Positions 1 to 6,962 of a stretch of DNA of 10,826 nt are shown one piece after another (positions within the stretch are counted from its first letter, which is position 1; each line of letters starts with the position of its first letter). The stretch comes from Beroe ovata. Its lineage: Eukaryota > Ctenophora > Nuda > Beroida > Beroidae. Under the pieces are notes generated by a model. That model saw only the letters and a program-made list of their open reading frames with translations. It had not been told where the DNA came from and searched no databases. The position numbers were made by a program, and so were the translations under genes. The stretch covers positions 80,017 through 90,842 of the forward strand of contig CAMPET010000094.1 in assembly GCA_946803715.1 (NCBI GenBank). The letters run 5' to 3'.

Positions 1-6
1 CATAGA

Positions 7-190
7 TGGTCAGAAAGTGGTCAAATGGGGGTAAAAAATAAGGTCACTAGGAGGTTAGTAGGGGGTCAGTAGGGGTTCGCCAGAGGGTCAGTAGGTAGTC
101 AAAAAATGGTTAGAAAGTGGTCTCATGGGGGTCACAGAATAATCACCAGGGGGTCAGAAGGGGTTCACTAGGGGGTTAGTAGGGGATCAT
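7..190. repeat. G-rich direct repeat, about two 100-base units
   Basis: A unit starting TGGTCAGAAAGTGGTC at 7 recurs as TGGTTAGAAAGTGGTC at 107, a 100-base period. Each unit holds several shorter GGGGTCA/GGGGTTAGTAGG submotifs. It lies inside the first intron of the minus-strand ECHDC3-like gene, so that transcript carries the C-rich strand. The plus strand has runs of four or five G spaced by 6-9 bases that could form a G-quadruplex. The array may continue left of the window. Confidence 0.7.
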
Positions 191-237
191 TGACATACTT
201 TCATACGACCGATAGCATAAATCAATTCGTGACTTAC

Positions 238-584
238 TGCACATTTTGGATGATAAGTTGGAGCATTTCCAAAGACAGAATATTACGTTTCGCCGGATTA
301 TTGAGAATGAGTTGGGAAACACCGTTATCTTTGGTTATCGTGGTCACTAGATCAGTGCTGCGGGGCTGAGTCGTCATGGCTCTAGGAGAGGATAGGCTCG
401 ATTTGGTGAGGGCGACTGTAGGGTTTCCCGTAGAGCACAGCATAGGTCTTCTGAAGAGAACTCCATTGGTTATAGCATGGAAACTCTTCATAAGCACTGC
501 AGCTGCTGTACTAGTTGTTTTGGTACAGTTTTTTGAAGTTGACGGAAAACATCTCTTTTTACCGACAGCAGTTAGCATTACCAT
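238..584 (-). CDS. ECHDC3: ECHDC3-like enoyl-CoA hydratase family protein, first coding exon (5' partial gene)
   Basis: This exon encodes about 115 residues, the N-terminus of a crotonase-fold protein. Its last 35 residues contain GVSQLILNNPAKRNILSLEM, the opening strand and helix of the crotonase fold. From memory it resembles vertebrate ECHDC3 (IVLSNPKKRNTLSLAML), a mitochondrial member of the family whose substrate is not well settled. Before it lie about 80 residues rich in Ser, Thr, Arg and Lys and poor in acidic residues, as in a mitochondrial targeting peptide. Two starts are possible: ATG at 584, or a second in-frame ATG at 491 (MKSFHAITNGVLFRRPM), which also reads as a transit peptide. 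The exon ends in phase 2 at a consensus donor, GTAAGT, at 237-232; the rest lies beyond the left edge. The family is fairly sure, the exact ortholog less so. Confidence 0.75.
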
Positions 585-1114
585 CGCTTGAATAGGATAT
601 CAGAGTGATATTATGTGGTCAGTAATGGAGACTCTAAATAAGAAATCAATACTGAATATTCAAATAGAGATTGGCCTTGCTGCGTGAAGCATATGACTGT
701 ATGAGGACCATAGGTGTTCATCATTAAAAAAAAGGTCAAGGACCAAGGTAAACCGTTTGAACTTTGAGTTCGAGCAACATTGCCCCTATTATTCGTACCC
801 CTATTATAATAAAATATAATTAATGACATCAACTATTTTTAATGAGTTTTTTCAATGGAACAGACTTAAAGGCGGTGATATTCAGTTAAACAATCCCCGC
901 AAAAACAACGCCTAATGTTTTTATTGATTAGCGCTTTTTCACATTGATCTCTATTTTCTTCAGCCTTCAGTAAATATTGTGCGAATTTGATACCATGGTC
1001 CTTAGAAGAAAGAACACACAGATACTACAGACAGCAGACAACGACGTCCAAGTGTCACGGGCATGAGTCCGTTTGCCACTTTGGTCTTAGGCAGGTCTAA
1101 CGCCGGTCTTAACA
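585..1114. promoter_or_regulatory. shared upstream region of two divergent genes (inferred)
   Basis: The ECHDC3-like gene reads left from 584 and MATE reads right from 1223, so both promoters should lie here. I see no TATA box or other element I can place with confidence. The stretch contains the inverted MATE fragment at 668-722, an A+T-rich tract around 800-840, and about 110 bases of mixed composition (1000-1114) that may be the MATE 5' leader exon. A promoter role rests on gene orientation only. Confidence 0.4.
668..722 (-). pseudogene. inverted, broken fragment of the MATE transporter gene
   Basis: Read on the minus strand, this matches the MATE coding sequence at 1450-1500. The first 21 bases (encoding MNTYGP) are identical. 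Then 8 bases replace 4, giving a 4-base insertion and a frameshift. The rest (encoding YASRSKANL against YASRNKANL) differs at three bases. Similarity stops abruptly on both sides. It is a leftover of a MATE copy in opposite orientation to the intact gene, lying within its presumed promoter region. It cannot encode a working transporter. Confidence 0.8.
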
Positions 1115-1218
1115 GGTATTACCTACTCCTTTCCTTACGGTGGGAAGTGAATTCCTTTCATTTTTTCAACTTATAATAATTAAATACTTTATGGATGATG
1201 ACATTGTACTCACCTTAG
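1115..1218 (+). other. possible 5' leader intron of the MATE gene
   Basis: A donor-like AACAG|GTATTA (GT at 1115) and an acceptor-like CACCTTAG (AG at 1217-1218) would remove 104 bases and place the exon junction 4 bases before the MATE start codon. An in-frame TGA at 1199-1201 shows that, without splicing, the reading frame cannot extend far upstream of 1223. RNA data would be needed to confirm it. The other candidate donor is GTCTAA at 1094. Confidence 0.4.
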
Positions 1219-1222
1219 ATCA

Positions 1223-2827
1223 ATGGAAAAACATGAACAGATTGCAAGGAAAGGATTGGTTCAAAAGCAGAAAGAATTTCTTATGTACGGAGTTCCAACA
1301 TCTCTGATGGCCATAACTGAAATAGGATTGTCCTTTGTCACTTTAGCATTTGCAGGGCATCTTGGTGAAACGGTTCTAGCAGGAATCGGGCTAGGAAACA
1401 CAATAGTTAATCTTCTACTTTGGTCTATACTCTGGGGATTCCAGACAGTGATGAACACCTATGGTCCTCAGCTATATGCTTCACGCAACAAGGCGAACCT
1501 AGGACCAGTGACACTAAAAATTCTCCTGCAGGGGGCTTTAATCTTCATCTTCATACTTGGCATTGAACTGAATAGTTCTCATATTGTTTCAATACTCCCA
1601 CAAGATTTAAACACAGGGAGCAGCGACCACAATGGCCTGAACAGGGGATCTGTGATAAATAGCCATTCTGATTCACAGAAATTCAAGGCTGTCACCATTA
1701 GATATATCAGGTTTATCTCTGTAGTGCCTCTATTTGATTTCATCATTGCAATTCTATGCCGGTACCTTGTAATTCAACAGCACATCTGCCGGGTTTACAT
1801 GATTTCAGCATCAATGCTGATCATCCATGTGATCATGAACATTGTACTTGTGGTCTGGTGTGACTCAGCTTCTTTTGGGCTGGCAATGTCAACTGTACTG
1901 ACTAGAGTTCTAACTCTGCTCCTGATTTTGGTTATTTGCTGGAGAGAGAGGGAACATCTTGCCTGGTCTGGATATTCATCTGCTGTGTGCAATAACTGGG
2001 GTAAAACTCTCAAACTAGGTCTTTCAGGCTCAGCTAACATGTTTGCAGCTTTCTGCACATTTGAGAGTGGGGTGTTTCTCAGCAAGTTTAATGGCATAAC
2101 AGAAATGGCAGTATGTGTTATTTTTGTTCAGTTGATAGGGATTTTGTACACGTTTGCAAGTGGAATAGCAACAGCCTCATCAATTCTTATCGGAAAGGCA
2201 TTGCAAGAGAAAGATAAGTCAGAAGTCCAGTCCTATATGAGGATGGCTGTAATCAACTCAATCATGGTGTCAGTGGGGATAGCTGTTGTTTTCTACTCAA
2301 CAAGAGGACAATTGGTCCATATTTTCACTTCTGATCCCTTGGTCATTGACCATTTTACTAACTCTGGATGGGTTCTAATTTTCCAAATACCTATGGATCA
2401 TGTCCTTACAATTCTTAGTCGAGGAATTTTGATTGCGTTTGGGAAGCAACGCTTTGTGGCCTTAACTCAAGGCTTCATCAGTATCTTTGTAACCATTCCA
2501 CTGATGTCAGTGTTTATATTCTGTACCAACCTGGGCACAACAGGAGTACTTTTTGCACTCATTGCATACCCTCTGTTAGGCCTGGTGGTTATGTCAATCA
2601 GAATAGCAAAGATCGACATTTACCAGGAAATTCAACTGAGTGAGCATAGAACCAGCACAGAATCAGAAGAATTGTGCAATGAATTTGAAGACGAAGTTGA
2701 GGAAGAGTCCTCACCTCTGAGAGTGCGACAGAAGAGAAAAGTTACCAATGGAGAGAAAAAAGTTCTTGGATGGTTTTTGATGGGATTTGTGTGGTTAGTT
2801 TCTCTAGTATACATTTCATATCTCTGA
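1223..2827 (+). CDS. MATE/SLC47-type multidrug and toxin extrusion transporter
   Basis: This is a 534-residue multi-pass membrane protein. MATE proteins export organic cations in exchange for protons or sodium; the substrate here cannot be told. Family landmarks: FAGHLG (about 43-48) in the first helix, NTYGPQLYASRN in the second, a central Y-x(6)-VPLF...LCRYLVIQQ stretch, and TFESGVFLS (E281) in helix 7. E281 and E294 match two acidic residues conserved in animal MATE1. After the twelve-helix core comes an acidic and then basic loop (about 475-513), then a final hydrophobic segment ending in VYISYL. This 13-helix layout is typical of animal MATEs, and the length is near the human 570. The coding part has no intron. 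ATG 1223 is chosen because an in-frame stop lies at 1199 and the protein starts with a short polar N-terminus followed by helix 1. Odd: the position matching the essential human MATE1 Glu273 appears to be alanine, and the usual LRGSG near helix 10 reads LIAFG. Confidence 0.88.
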   Translation: MEKHEQIARKGLVQKQKEFLMYGVPTSLMAITEIGLSFVTLAFAGHLGETVLAGIGLGNTIVNLLLWSILWGFQTVMNTYGPQLYASRNKANLGPVTLKILLQGALIFIFILGIELNSSHIVSILPQDLNTGSSDHNGLNRGSVINSHSDSQKFKAVTIRYIRFISVVPLFDFIIAILCRYLVIQQHICRVYMISASMLIIHVIMNIVLVVWCDSASFGLAMSTVLTRVLTLLLILVICWREREHLAWSGYSSAVCNNWGKTLKLGLSGSANMFAAFCTFESGVFLSKFNGITEMAVCVIFVQLIGILYTFASGIATASSILIGKALQEKDKSEVQSYMRMAVINSIMVSVGIAVVFYSTRGQLVHIFTSDPLVIDHFTNSGWVLIFQIPMDHVLTILSRGILIAFGKQRFVALTQGFISIFVTIPLMSVFIFCTNLGTTGVLFALIAYPLLGLVVMSIRIAKIDIYQEIQLSEHRTSTESEELCNEFEDEVEEESSPLRVRQKRKVTNGEKKVLGWFLMGFVWLVSLVYISYL

Positions 2828-2949
2828 TGAAATTGGGGATTCTTTCTACAACAGAGAGTGGTTATCAAAGAACATTGAGTCAATAAGCTCCAACTTGACA
2901 TTGTCAGGGATGATCAATACTTAAATTGGTATTGAAGAATTAGTTTGGT

Positions 2950-2972
2950 TTTAAACTTATCAACACTACTTA
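2950..2972 (+). repeat. 23-base sequence shared with 4691-4713
   Basis: TTTAAACTTATCAACACTAC followed by TTA in the MATE 3' leader region recurs at 4691-4713 with one mismatch, in the same orientation. The flanks do not match by eye. It may be a remnant of a dispersed repeat or of a duplicated 3' region. Confidence 0.5.
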
Positions 2973-3034
2973 CTACAATCAAATTTGAACTTATGATGCA
3001 ACCTATATTGGGATGAGCATGGTGACCAGTCTAT

Positions 3035-3040
3035 AATAAA
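3035..3040 (+). terminator. polyadenylation signal for the MATE gene
   Basis: AATAAA lies 208 bases after the MATE stop codon. A T/G-rich stretch (TTGTTTGTTTTATT, from about 3060) follows, as expected downstream of a cleavage site. No A-tract or target duplication follows it, so nothing here marks the gene as a recent retrocopy. Confidence 0.6.
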
Positions 3041-3136
3041 ATAATTCGATTCAAAGAACTTGTTTGTTTTATTCCTCATTTTATGAATTGGTATTGAAAT
3101 TTGCGGCCTAACTTTGCAATACTTGCTATATTTTAC

Positions 3137-3976
3137 CTTGTTTCCATAAGTCCCGGCGAAGCCAGTTTTAGTGTACTCTGTTTCTATGTTGGTAATGTGG
3201 GGAAGATGTGCTTTCTTGGCATAGACACACTGTTGCATTATGCTGAGTGTGATCAACTTCACCTGAAGGATTTCATAATATGAGTTACATGAACCGGAAT
3301 ACTGGATGATGAATCCATGATGTTATCCACTGAAATTTACTTGGATAGGTACATGTTTCTGCTAATATTCCTACTAGAACTGAGACTATACTCTCGTTAC
3401 TATAGGTAGCAGACTTTCACAACATAACAAGTACTGTAGACTTGTAAAGTATCCATACTGGCGATCTTTACCAGATGAGCCCTTGAACTGGCTGGTTTTA
3501 TAACCCACCCGGTAATAACTATGCTCTCTGAGGATCTGATCAACATCTCTCTCCCATGCTGCAGTGTCCCCTAACTCCTCGAACCTGGAGACATTGATTT
3601 GTACCTTCTTCAATAACATTACGGTTCTGTCCTTCTAGAATCTAAGTTTCATAGGATATCTGACTCGCCATTCTCCATGCTCACATTCAACGGATAGATA
3701 TGAAGATTACTATGAGTAAAAGGGTCTGATAACTCACCCCACAGATATGATATCAGGATCATTAGACAATCCAAGAAGTGGTGCTATATCATCATCAGGC
3801 AAAGTGTTCCCTAGAGGTTCATGTGATAAAATGGAACGAAAATTGGATAAATTTTTGATGATTCCATTATTGACATGATACCTATTTTACATAATGATAA
3901 CTATTCCATATAATACTACACCATGAGCTAATTATTCACCTGTGTTATATGTCAGCAGTAAGAACTTCAGTGTCAT
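3137..3976 (-). CDS. inositol polyphosphate 5-phosphatase-like, N-terminal half in four exons, 3'-truncated
   Basis: Four exons on the minus strand join in consistent phase: 3976-3940, 3810-3738, 3584-3509 and 3262-3137. Every intron is GT-AG (129, 153 and 246 bases). The product, about 104 residues, begins MTLKFLLLTYNTGN (family strand 1, usually ..VTWNVG). Next come LPDDDIAPLLGL and DPDIISVGFEEL; the family has DI..IGLQEL, whose Glu binds Mg2+ and is kept. Then follow an AWERDVDQIL helix, AKKAHLPHI and TKTGFAGTYGNK, matching the family's TG..G..GNKG motif. These proteins remove the 5-phosphate from inositol phosphates or phosphoinositides. After the donor at 3136-3135 no further exon is found before the MATE 3' end: WxGDxNxR, PAWCDR and SDHxPV are all missing. 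The frame and splice sites are undamaged, so truncation looks recent, or the rest has been moved. The first ATG is inferred; a longer 5' end is possible. Confidence 0.68.
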
Positions 3977-4873
3977 TATTTGAGGGACCAGCAGTGATAT
4001 GATGATCACATGGCATGTCAGCATAAAACTCACATCAAGTTCATCAAATCCTAGGTGATTTGGTTCATATCATTCATGAAACTTACCTATTAGTTATTAG
4101 CAGAACTTGCAGAAATTTACTTTCGGTTGAAGAAAGTCCTCTTATTTTAGTATAGCAAGATTATTCATGGTTGATTAACGGTAAAAATTATAAATTGTGA
4201 ACAGGAATATGATAAAGGATAATCAAAATTGATATAAAGGTACCTTTTAGAGGTACCCACTTATTAAAATATATATTTTAATGATCCTGTGCAGGTATGC
4301 TTTTATCAATTAACACTGGTATCCCCGGTATTAAACATCAAATATTACATGCATCACCAAAATAGTATACCCCTATTGATGAAAAATACCATTTCTATCA
4401 AAATAAAATTTGTGACTTATTATTACAAAAGTCTGACTATCAATGCTGATGATTGATGATATGAAAATGATATTATATGAAAGACTTGATAAAAATTTAT
4501 TTAATTCGACGTTATTGGACCATGTAATGGTTAATATAACATTATTAATGAACGAATACAACAATAAACCTATGACCTAACTGCCTTGAGACACATTTTC
4601 AACGCAATCAATCATAGTTGTGAGAGTGTGGTTATATTCAAGAGTTGCATTGTATATCAAGTAGGTAATGCTTGAAATTCTGTTTTTAAGTTTAAACTTA
4701 TCAATACTACTTATGAATAAACTGATGAAGATGTAGACATCGAAAGTTCTCTTGTGAATACAATAGACTCTTATCTCATTTGTTGAGTTCACAAAATCAG
4801 AAGAAAAACAAAATTTCAATCATTACCTACAATCAATCATACTAACTTTATGGGCAATATGAACCTATTGTTA
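3977..4873. other. A+T-rich intergenic stretch, no gene recognised
   Basis: This separates the 5-phosphatase fragment from the tyrosine-motif exon; both read leftward. It should contain the promoter of the former and the region beyond the 3' end of the latter. An 80-codon open frame on the minus strand (4819-4577) has no recognisable domain and no clear splice sites; I treat it as chance. A perfect 20-base palindrome lies at 4263-4282, and a 23-base sequence at 4691-4713 is shared with 2950-2972. Confidence 0.5.
4263..4282. repeat. perfect 20-base A/T palindrome
   Basis: ATTAAAATATATATTTTAAT is its own reverse complement. It contains only A and T, so chance is quite possible in this background. 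A cruciform or a remnant of a small A+T element are alternatives. Confidence 0.6.
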
Positions 4874-4879
4874 TTTAAT
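4874..4879 (-). terminator. possible polyadenylation signal for the tyrosine-motif gene
   Basis: ATTAAA on the minus strand lies about 165 bases beyond the stop codon at 5044. It is the commonest variant of AATAAA, but the sequence is A+T-rich, so the call is weak. Confidence 0.35.
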
Positions 4880-5043
4880 TCATTGATTATGATAAATTAT
4901 CAATGTTAGGAGTCAGATTTTTGTGTGATTTATGGACTCATTGTACTTGATACCCAAACTCTTAGACAACATAGATTGTGATGAAATTCATATAAGTGAA
5001 GTGACATGAACTGTTATCACTGATGACTTTTAGAGAGGGAAAA

Positions 5044-5430
5044 TCAAACTGATGACTGAATGTTAATGTTGGCATATGCTGGCTCAGGAGAGTGGATTAC
5101 ATTTTGATGGTCTTGAATTTCAGCATAGATAGGAGCTTTTTCTTTGCTCTTTGGCATCTTCTTATTCTTCTTATGTTCCTTAAATTTGCCAGACTTTTTG
5201 AATTCCACTTGAGCATATTCAGAGGATGCTGCCCCTCTGTGATGATTGTCTTTCACTTCCGAATAAATGACATCTGAAGGTCCTTGGTCTAGCCTCTTAA
5301 CATGACGTGTGCAAAGAATATAAAGCAATACAATAATGACAGCTACAACAGCAATCCCAGCAACTGCAATACCAATGATTCCGCCAAGTGGTATTGATGG
5401 GGACTTATTGCCAGACATTATGCCATGTCC
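5044..5430 (-). CDS. transmembrane and ITIM-like tyrosine-motif cytoplasmic tail (last exon of a receptor, or a small transmembrane adaptor)
   Basis: Read from the ATG at 5418, this gives 124 residues. A short polar N-terminus (1-10) is followed by one strongly hydrophobic helix (about 11-35, ending YILC), then a basic stop-transfer (RHVKR) and a 90-residue tail. The tail has four tyrosine motifs: VIYSEV (Y52), SEYAQV (Y68), PIYAEI (Y98) and PAYANI (Y115), spaced 16, 30 and 17. The first two fit the ITIM consensus (S/I/V/L-x-Y-x-x-I/V/L); the others fit YxxI. Such motifs, once phosphorylated, bind SH2 domains. A very lysine-rich stretch (74-94) sits mid-tail. No signal peptide is present. A TTTAG acceptor lies just before 5430 and joins in phase 0, so this is probably the final exon of a receptor whose ectodomain exons lie to the right. 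If ATG 5418 is the true start, it would be a LAT/PAG/SIT-like adaptor, with Cys36 a palmitoylation candidate. Confidence 0.7.
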   Translation of the reverse strand, partial: GHGIMSGNKSPSIPLGGIIGIAVAGIAVVAVIIVLLYILCTRHVKRLDQGPSDVIYSEVKDNHHRGAASSEYAQVEFKKSGKFKEHKKNKKMPKSKEKAPIYAEIQDHQNVIHSPEPAYANINIQSSV

Positions 5431-5715
5431 CTAAATGATACATTGGAGTTACCATGTGGAAACAAAAATGACTAAGAGTTCACACCAAAAGCAATCAAAT
5501 TTGCACAAAATGTTTGGGAGCATGTTGTACCATGAAATTAAAATGAAAGAATTGAAAATCAACATCATTAAAAGATTAAAACAAATTGTTTATATTTTAC
5601 ATTGTTTGGTAATGCAGCCTCTATAATTAATGATCTATGATAGATGGTCAGTGACCACCGAAGTTGAGAAAAAACCATCAAGCATTGCTCATTGCAAGGC
5701 CCGTTGGAGGGCCGC
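5431..5715. other. probable intron or upstream region of the tyrosine-motif gene
   Basis: On the minus strand this is T-rich with a pyrimidine-biased run before the acceptor at 5432-5431, as in an intron end. I find no upstream exon in it. The composition changes at about 5690, where G+C-rich mobile-element sequence starts. Confidence 0.4.
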
Positions 5716-5746
5716 GTTGTAGGTTTCTTCCCTACCGTCAGCGCCG

Positions 5747-5953
5747 GGCAATGGTTGTAGGATTTTACCCTACCATCAGTGCGCCCAGTTTTCATTCCGC
5801 CCGGGATAAAATCCCGCCAGCAAGGGTAGGGTGAAATCTTGCCTGGCGATGCTAGGCCCAGCTGACGCGAGCCGCGAAGCAGCGAGCGCCAGCAATGAAA
5901 TTCTCGACAGGTGCTATCATCGACAGCCAAGGTGAAATCCTACAAGGCAATGG
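5747..5953. mobile_element. composite inverted-repeat element with 8-base target duplication GGCAATGG
   Basis: The element spans 5755-5945 (191 bases), flanked by GGCAATGG at 5747-5754 and again at 5946-5953. Its left end TTGTAGGATTTTACC is the inverse of its right end GGTGAAATCCTACAA with one mismatch in 15. Inside, 5755-5840 resembles the small element at 7664-7776. The stretch 5843-5919 resembles a diverged part of the repeated block (about 6210-6300), sharing GAGCCGCGAAG-like and AATTCTCGACAG motifs. A related half-terminus, TTGTAGGTTTCTTCCCTACC, lies just outside at 5716. It has no coding capacity, so it would be a non-autonomous DNA transposon. An 8-base duplication is usual in hAT and some other superfamilies; the termini do not let me choose. 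Confidence 0.65.
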
Positions 5954-6001
5954 TAATTCCGCTATCATCGACAGCCAAGGTGAAATCCTACAAGGCAATG
6001 G
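5913..6001 (+). repeat. 48-base tandem duplication of the element's right end
   Basis: The unit starting GCTATCATCGACAGCCAAGG at 5913 repeats at 5961. Each copy includes the terminal GGTGAAATCCTACAA and the target-site copy GGCAATGG, so the terminus and its flanking duplication appear twice (ending 5953 and 6001). The second copy then differs by a short TGAATGG insertion. This fits slippage or unequal crossing over after insertion. Confidence 0.8.
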
Positions 6002-6158
6002 TGAATGGTAATTCCGCTTGATGGTAATTTTATAAATATCATAAGTGATCAGTAACAATATCACAATGATTACTACAAATAAAATGTAAGTTTATCCTTG
6101 TTAGGTGTTACCTGAGTACCTGACCTGTAGCTGTTTCTCGCGCGCGCCTTCGTCGAAG

Positions 6159-6961
6159 GCCGACATAGGAGGTGTACCATCGCTGCGTGACCAAATGCTC
6201 CGCGCGCGTTGTCGGGCGATGCCAGACCGCTGATGCAAGCCGCGAAGAATAAGTTAGCGCCGCGCGCGAAACAAAATTCTCGACAGAGTCTATAGTCTAT
6301 CATAAATTGACGATGCACCGCGCGCGCTGCGCGTCTCCGTGTTCTTTAGCTTTACGACTTTTCAGTAAAATAATGAATAAGTGATAAAAGGCGCGCATCG
6401 TGTGCACACCCTCGCTGGTGGGATTTTACCTCGGGCGGAATTACATTGCGTGGCGCGGCGCCGACGGTATGTTCCCGCGCTGCGTGACCCAAATACTCCG
6501 CGCGCGCTGCGCGTCTCCGTGGTTTCTAATTCTACGACTTTTCAGTTCACTGAGTAGAACAGGGGCGCGCAACGTGTGCACACGACGGTATGTCGGTAGG
6601 GAAAAACCCTACACATACAATCGATCGACAAAGCACAAAGCAAAGTGAGAGAAAAACTACAAACTAAAAGTTAAGATTCTGGAAGTTCTCTATTACTATT
6701 AGTATTCCTAAACTAAAACACTGCAACTGTCTAAGATATCGATTATCATCAATTGCAAAATAGATCATTATCCTAATCCAGGCATCAGTCTCATCACTCA
6801 TGATTCCAAATAAATTTCTGGGAGCTCATAATATTAATATGTTAATAATAATTGTTAATGTATTTGTAATTATATATGAATATGATATAAACTTAAAGGA
6901 ATGACATCTCAATAAACGATCATTTCAACTTTGAATTTTACATTCCAGCATTGCAAGAATT
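6159..6961 (+). repeat. direct repeat copy A of a segment of about 800 bases
   Basis: Apart from small indels, substitutions and one 121-base insertion, this matches 7335-8229 throughout. The left half is CpG-dense (many CGCGCG runs) and transposon-like. The right half (from about 6650) is A+T-rich and looks like ordinary single-copy sequence, so the unit is a segmental copy and not just a transposon. Homology begins near GCC..ACATAG..GTGTACCAT and ends at GCAAGAATT, immediately before the N at 6962. No gene is seen in it; the open frames in the CpG-rich part come from repeat composition. Confidence 0.9.
6318..6583 (+). repeat. 180-base-spaced internal repeat within copy A
   Basis: A module of about 90 bases runs from CCGCGCGCGCTGCGCGTCTC, through TACGACTTTTCAGT, to the palindrome GTGTGCACAC. 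It occurs at 6318-6409 and 6498-6583. Between the two lies a segment resembling, in inverted orientation, the core of the small element (GGGATTTTACCTCGGGCGGAA). The same pair recurs in copy B (7489-7574 and 7779-7858). It suggests a transposon family with repeated subterminal blocks, possibly transposase-binding sites. Confidence 0.7.
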
Positions 6962-6962
6962 N
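6962..6962. other. ambiguous base N at the end of copy A
   Basis: This is the only N in the window. It falls exactly where copy A stops matching copy B, which marks a possible assembly junction. Confidence 0.95.

Noticed and set aside
611-832. Minus-strand open frame of 73 codons upstream of the ECHDC3-like gene
   Set aside because: It has no good start. Its only recognisable part is the frameshifted MATE fragment, and the rest resembles nothing.
3101-3283. Plus-strand frame with a signal-peptide-like start
   Set aside because: It begins with TTG, not ATG, and is the complement of the 5-phosphatase exon at 3137-3262, which explains its open frame.
3386-3638. Longer reading of the third 5-phosphatase exon (starting near 3638, or running on past 3509)
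   Set aside because: The acceptor at 3585 and donor at 3508 give phases that match both neighbours and restore GFEEL and YYR-VKL, as expected in the family. The longer reading inserts unrelated residues.
4577-4819. Minus-strand frame of 80 codons with several N-glycosylation-like sites
   Set aside because: No domain, no convincing splice sites, and it overlaps a repeated 23-base sequence. Chance is likelier in A+T-rich DNA.
5568-6318. Several Cys/Arg-rich frames across the G+C-rich zone
   Set aside because: They follow the inverted and tandem repeats (for example the doubled PLPCRISPWLSMIA peptide comes from the 48-base duplication) and are by-products of transposon sequence.
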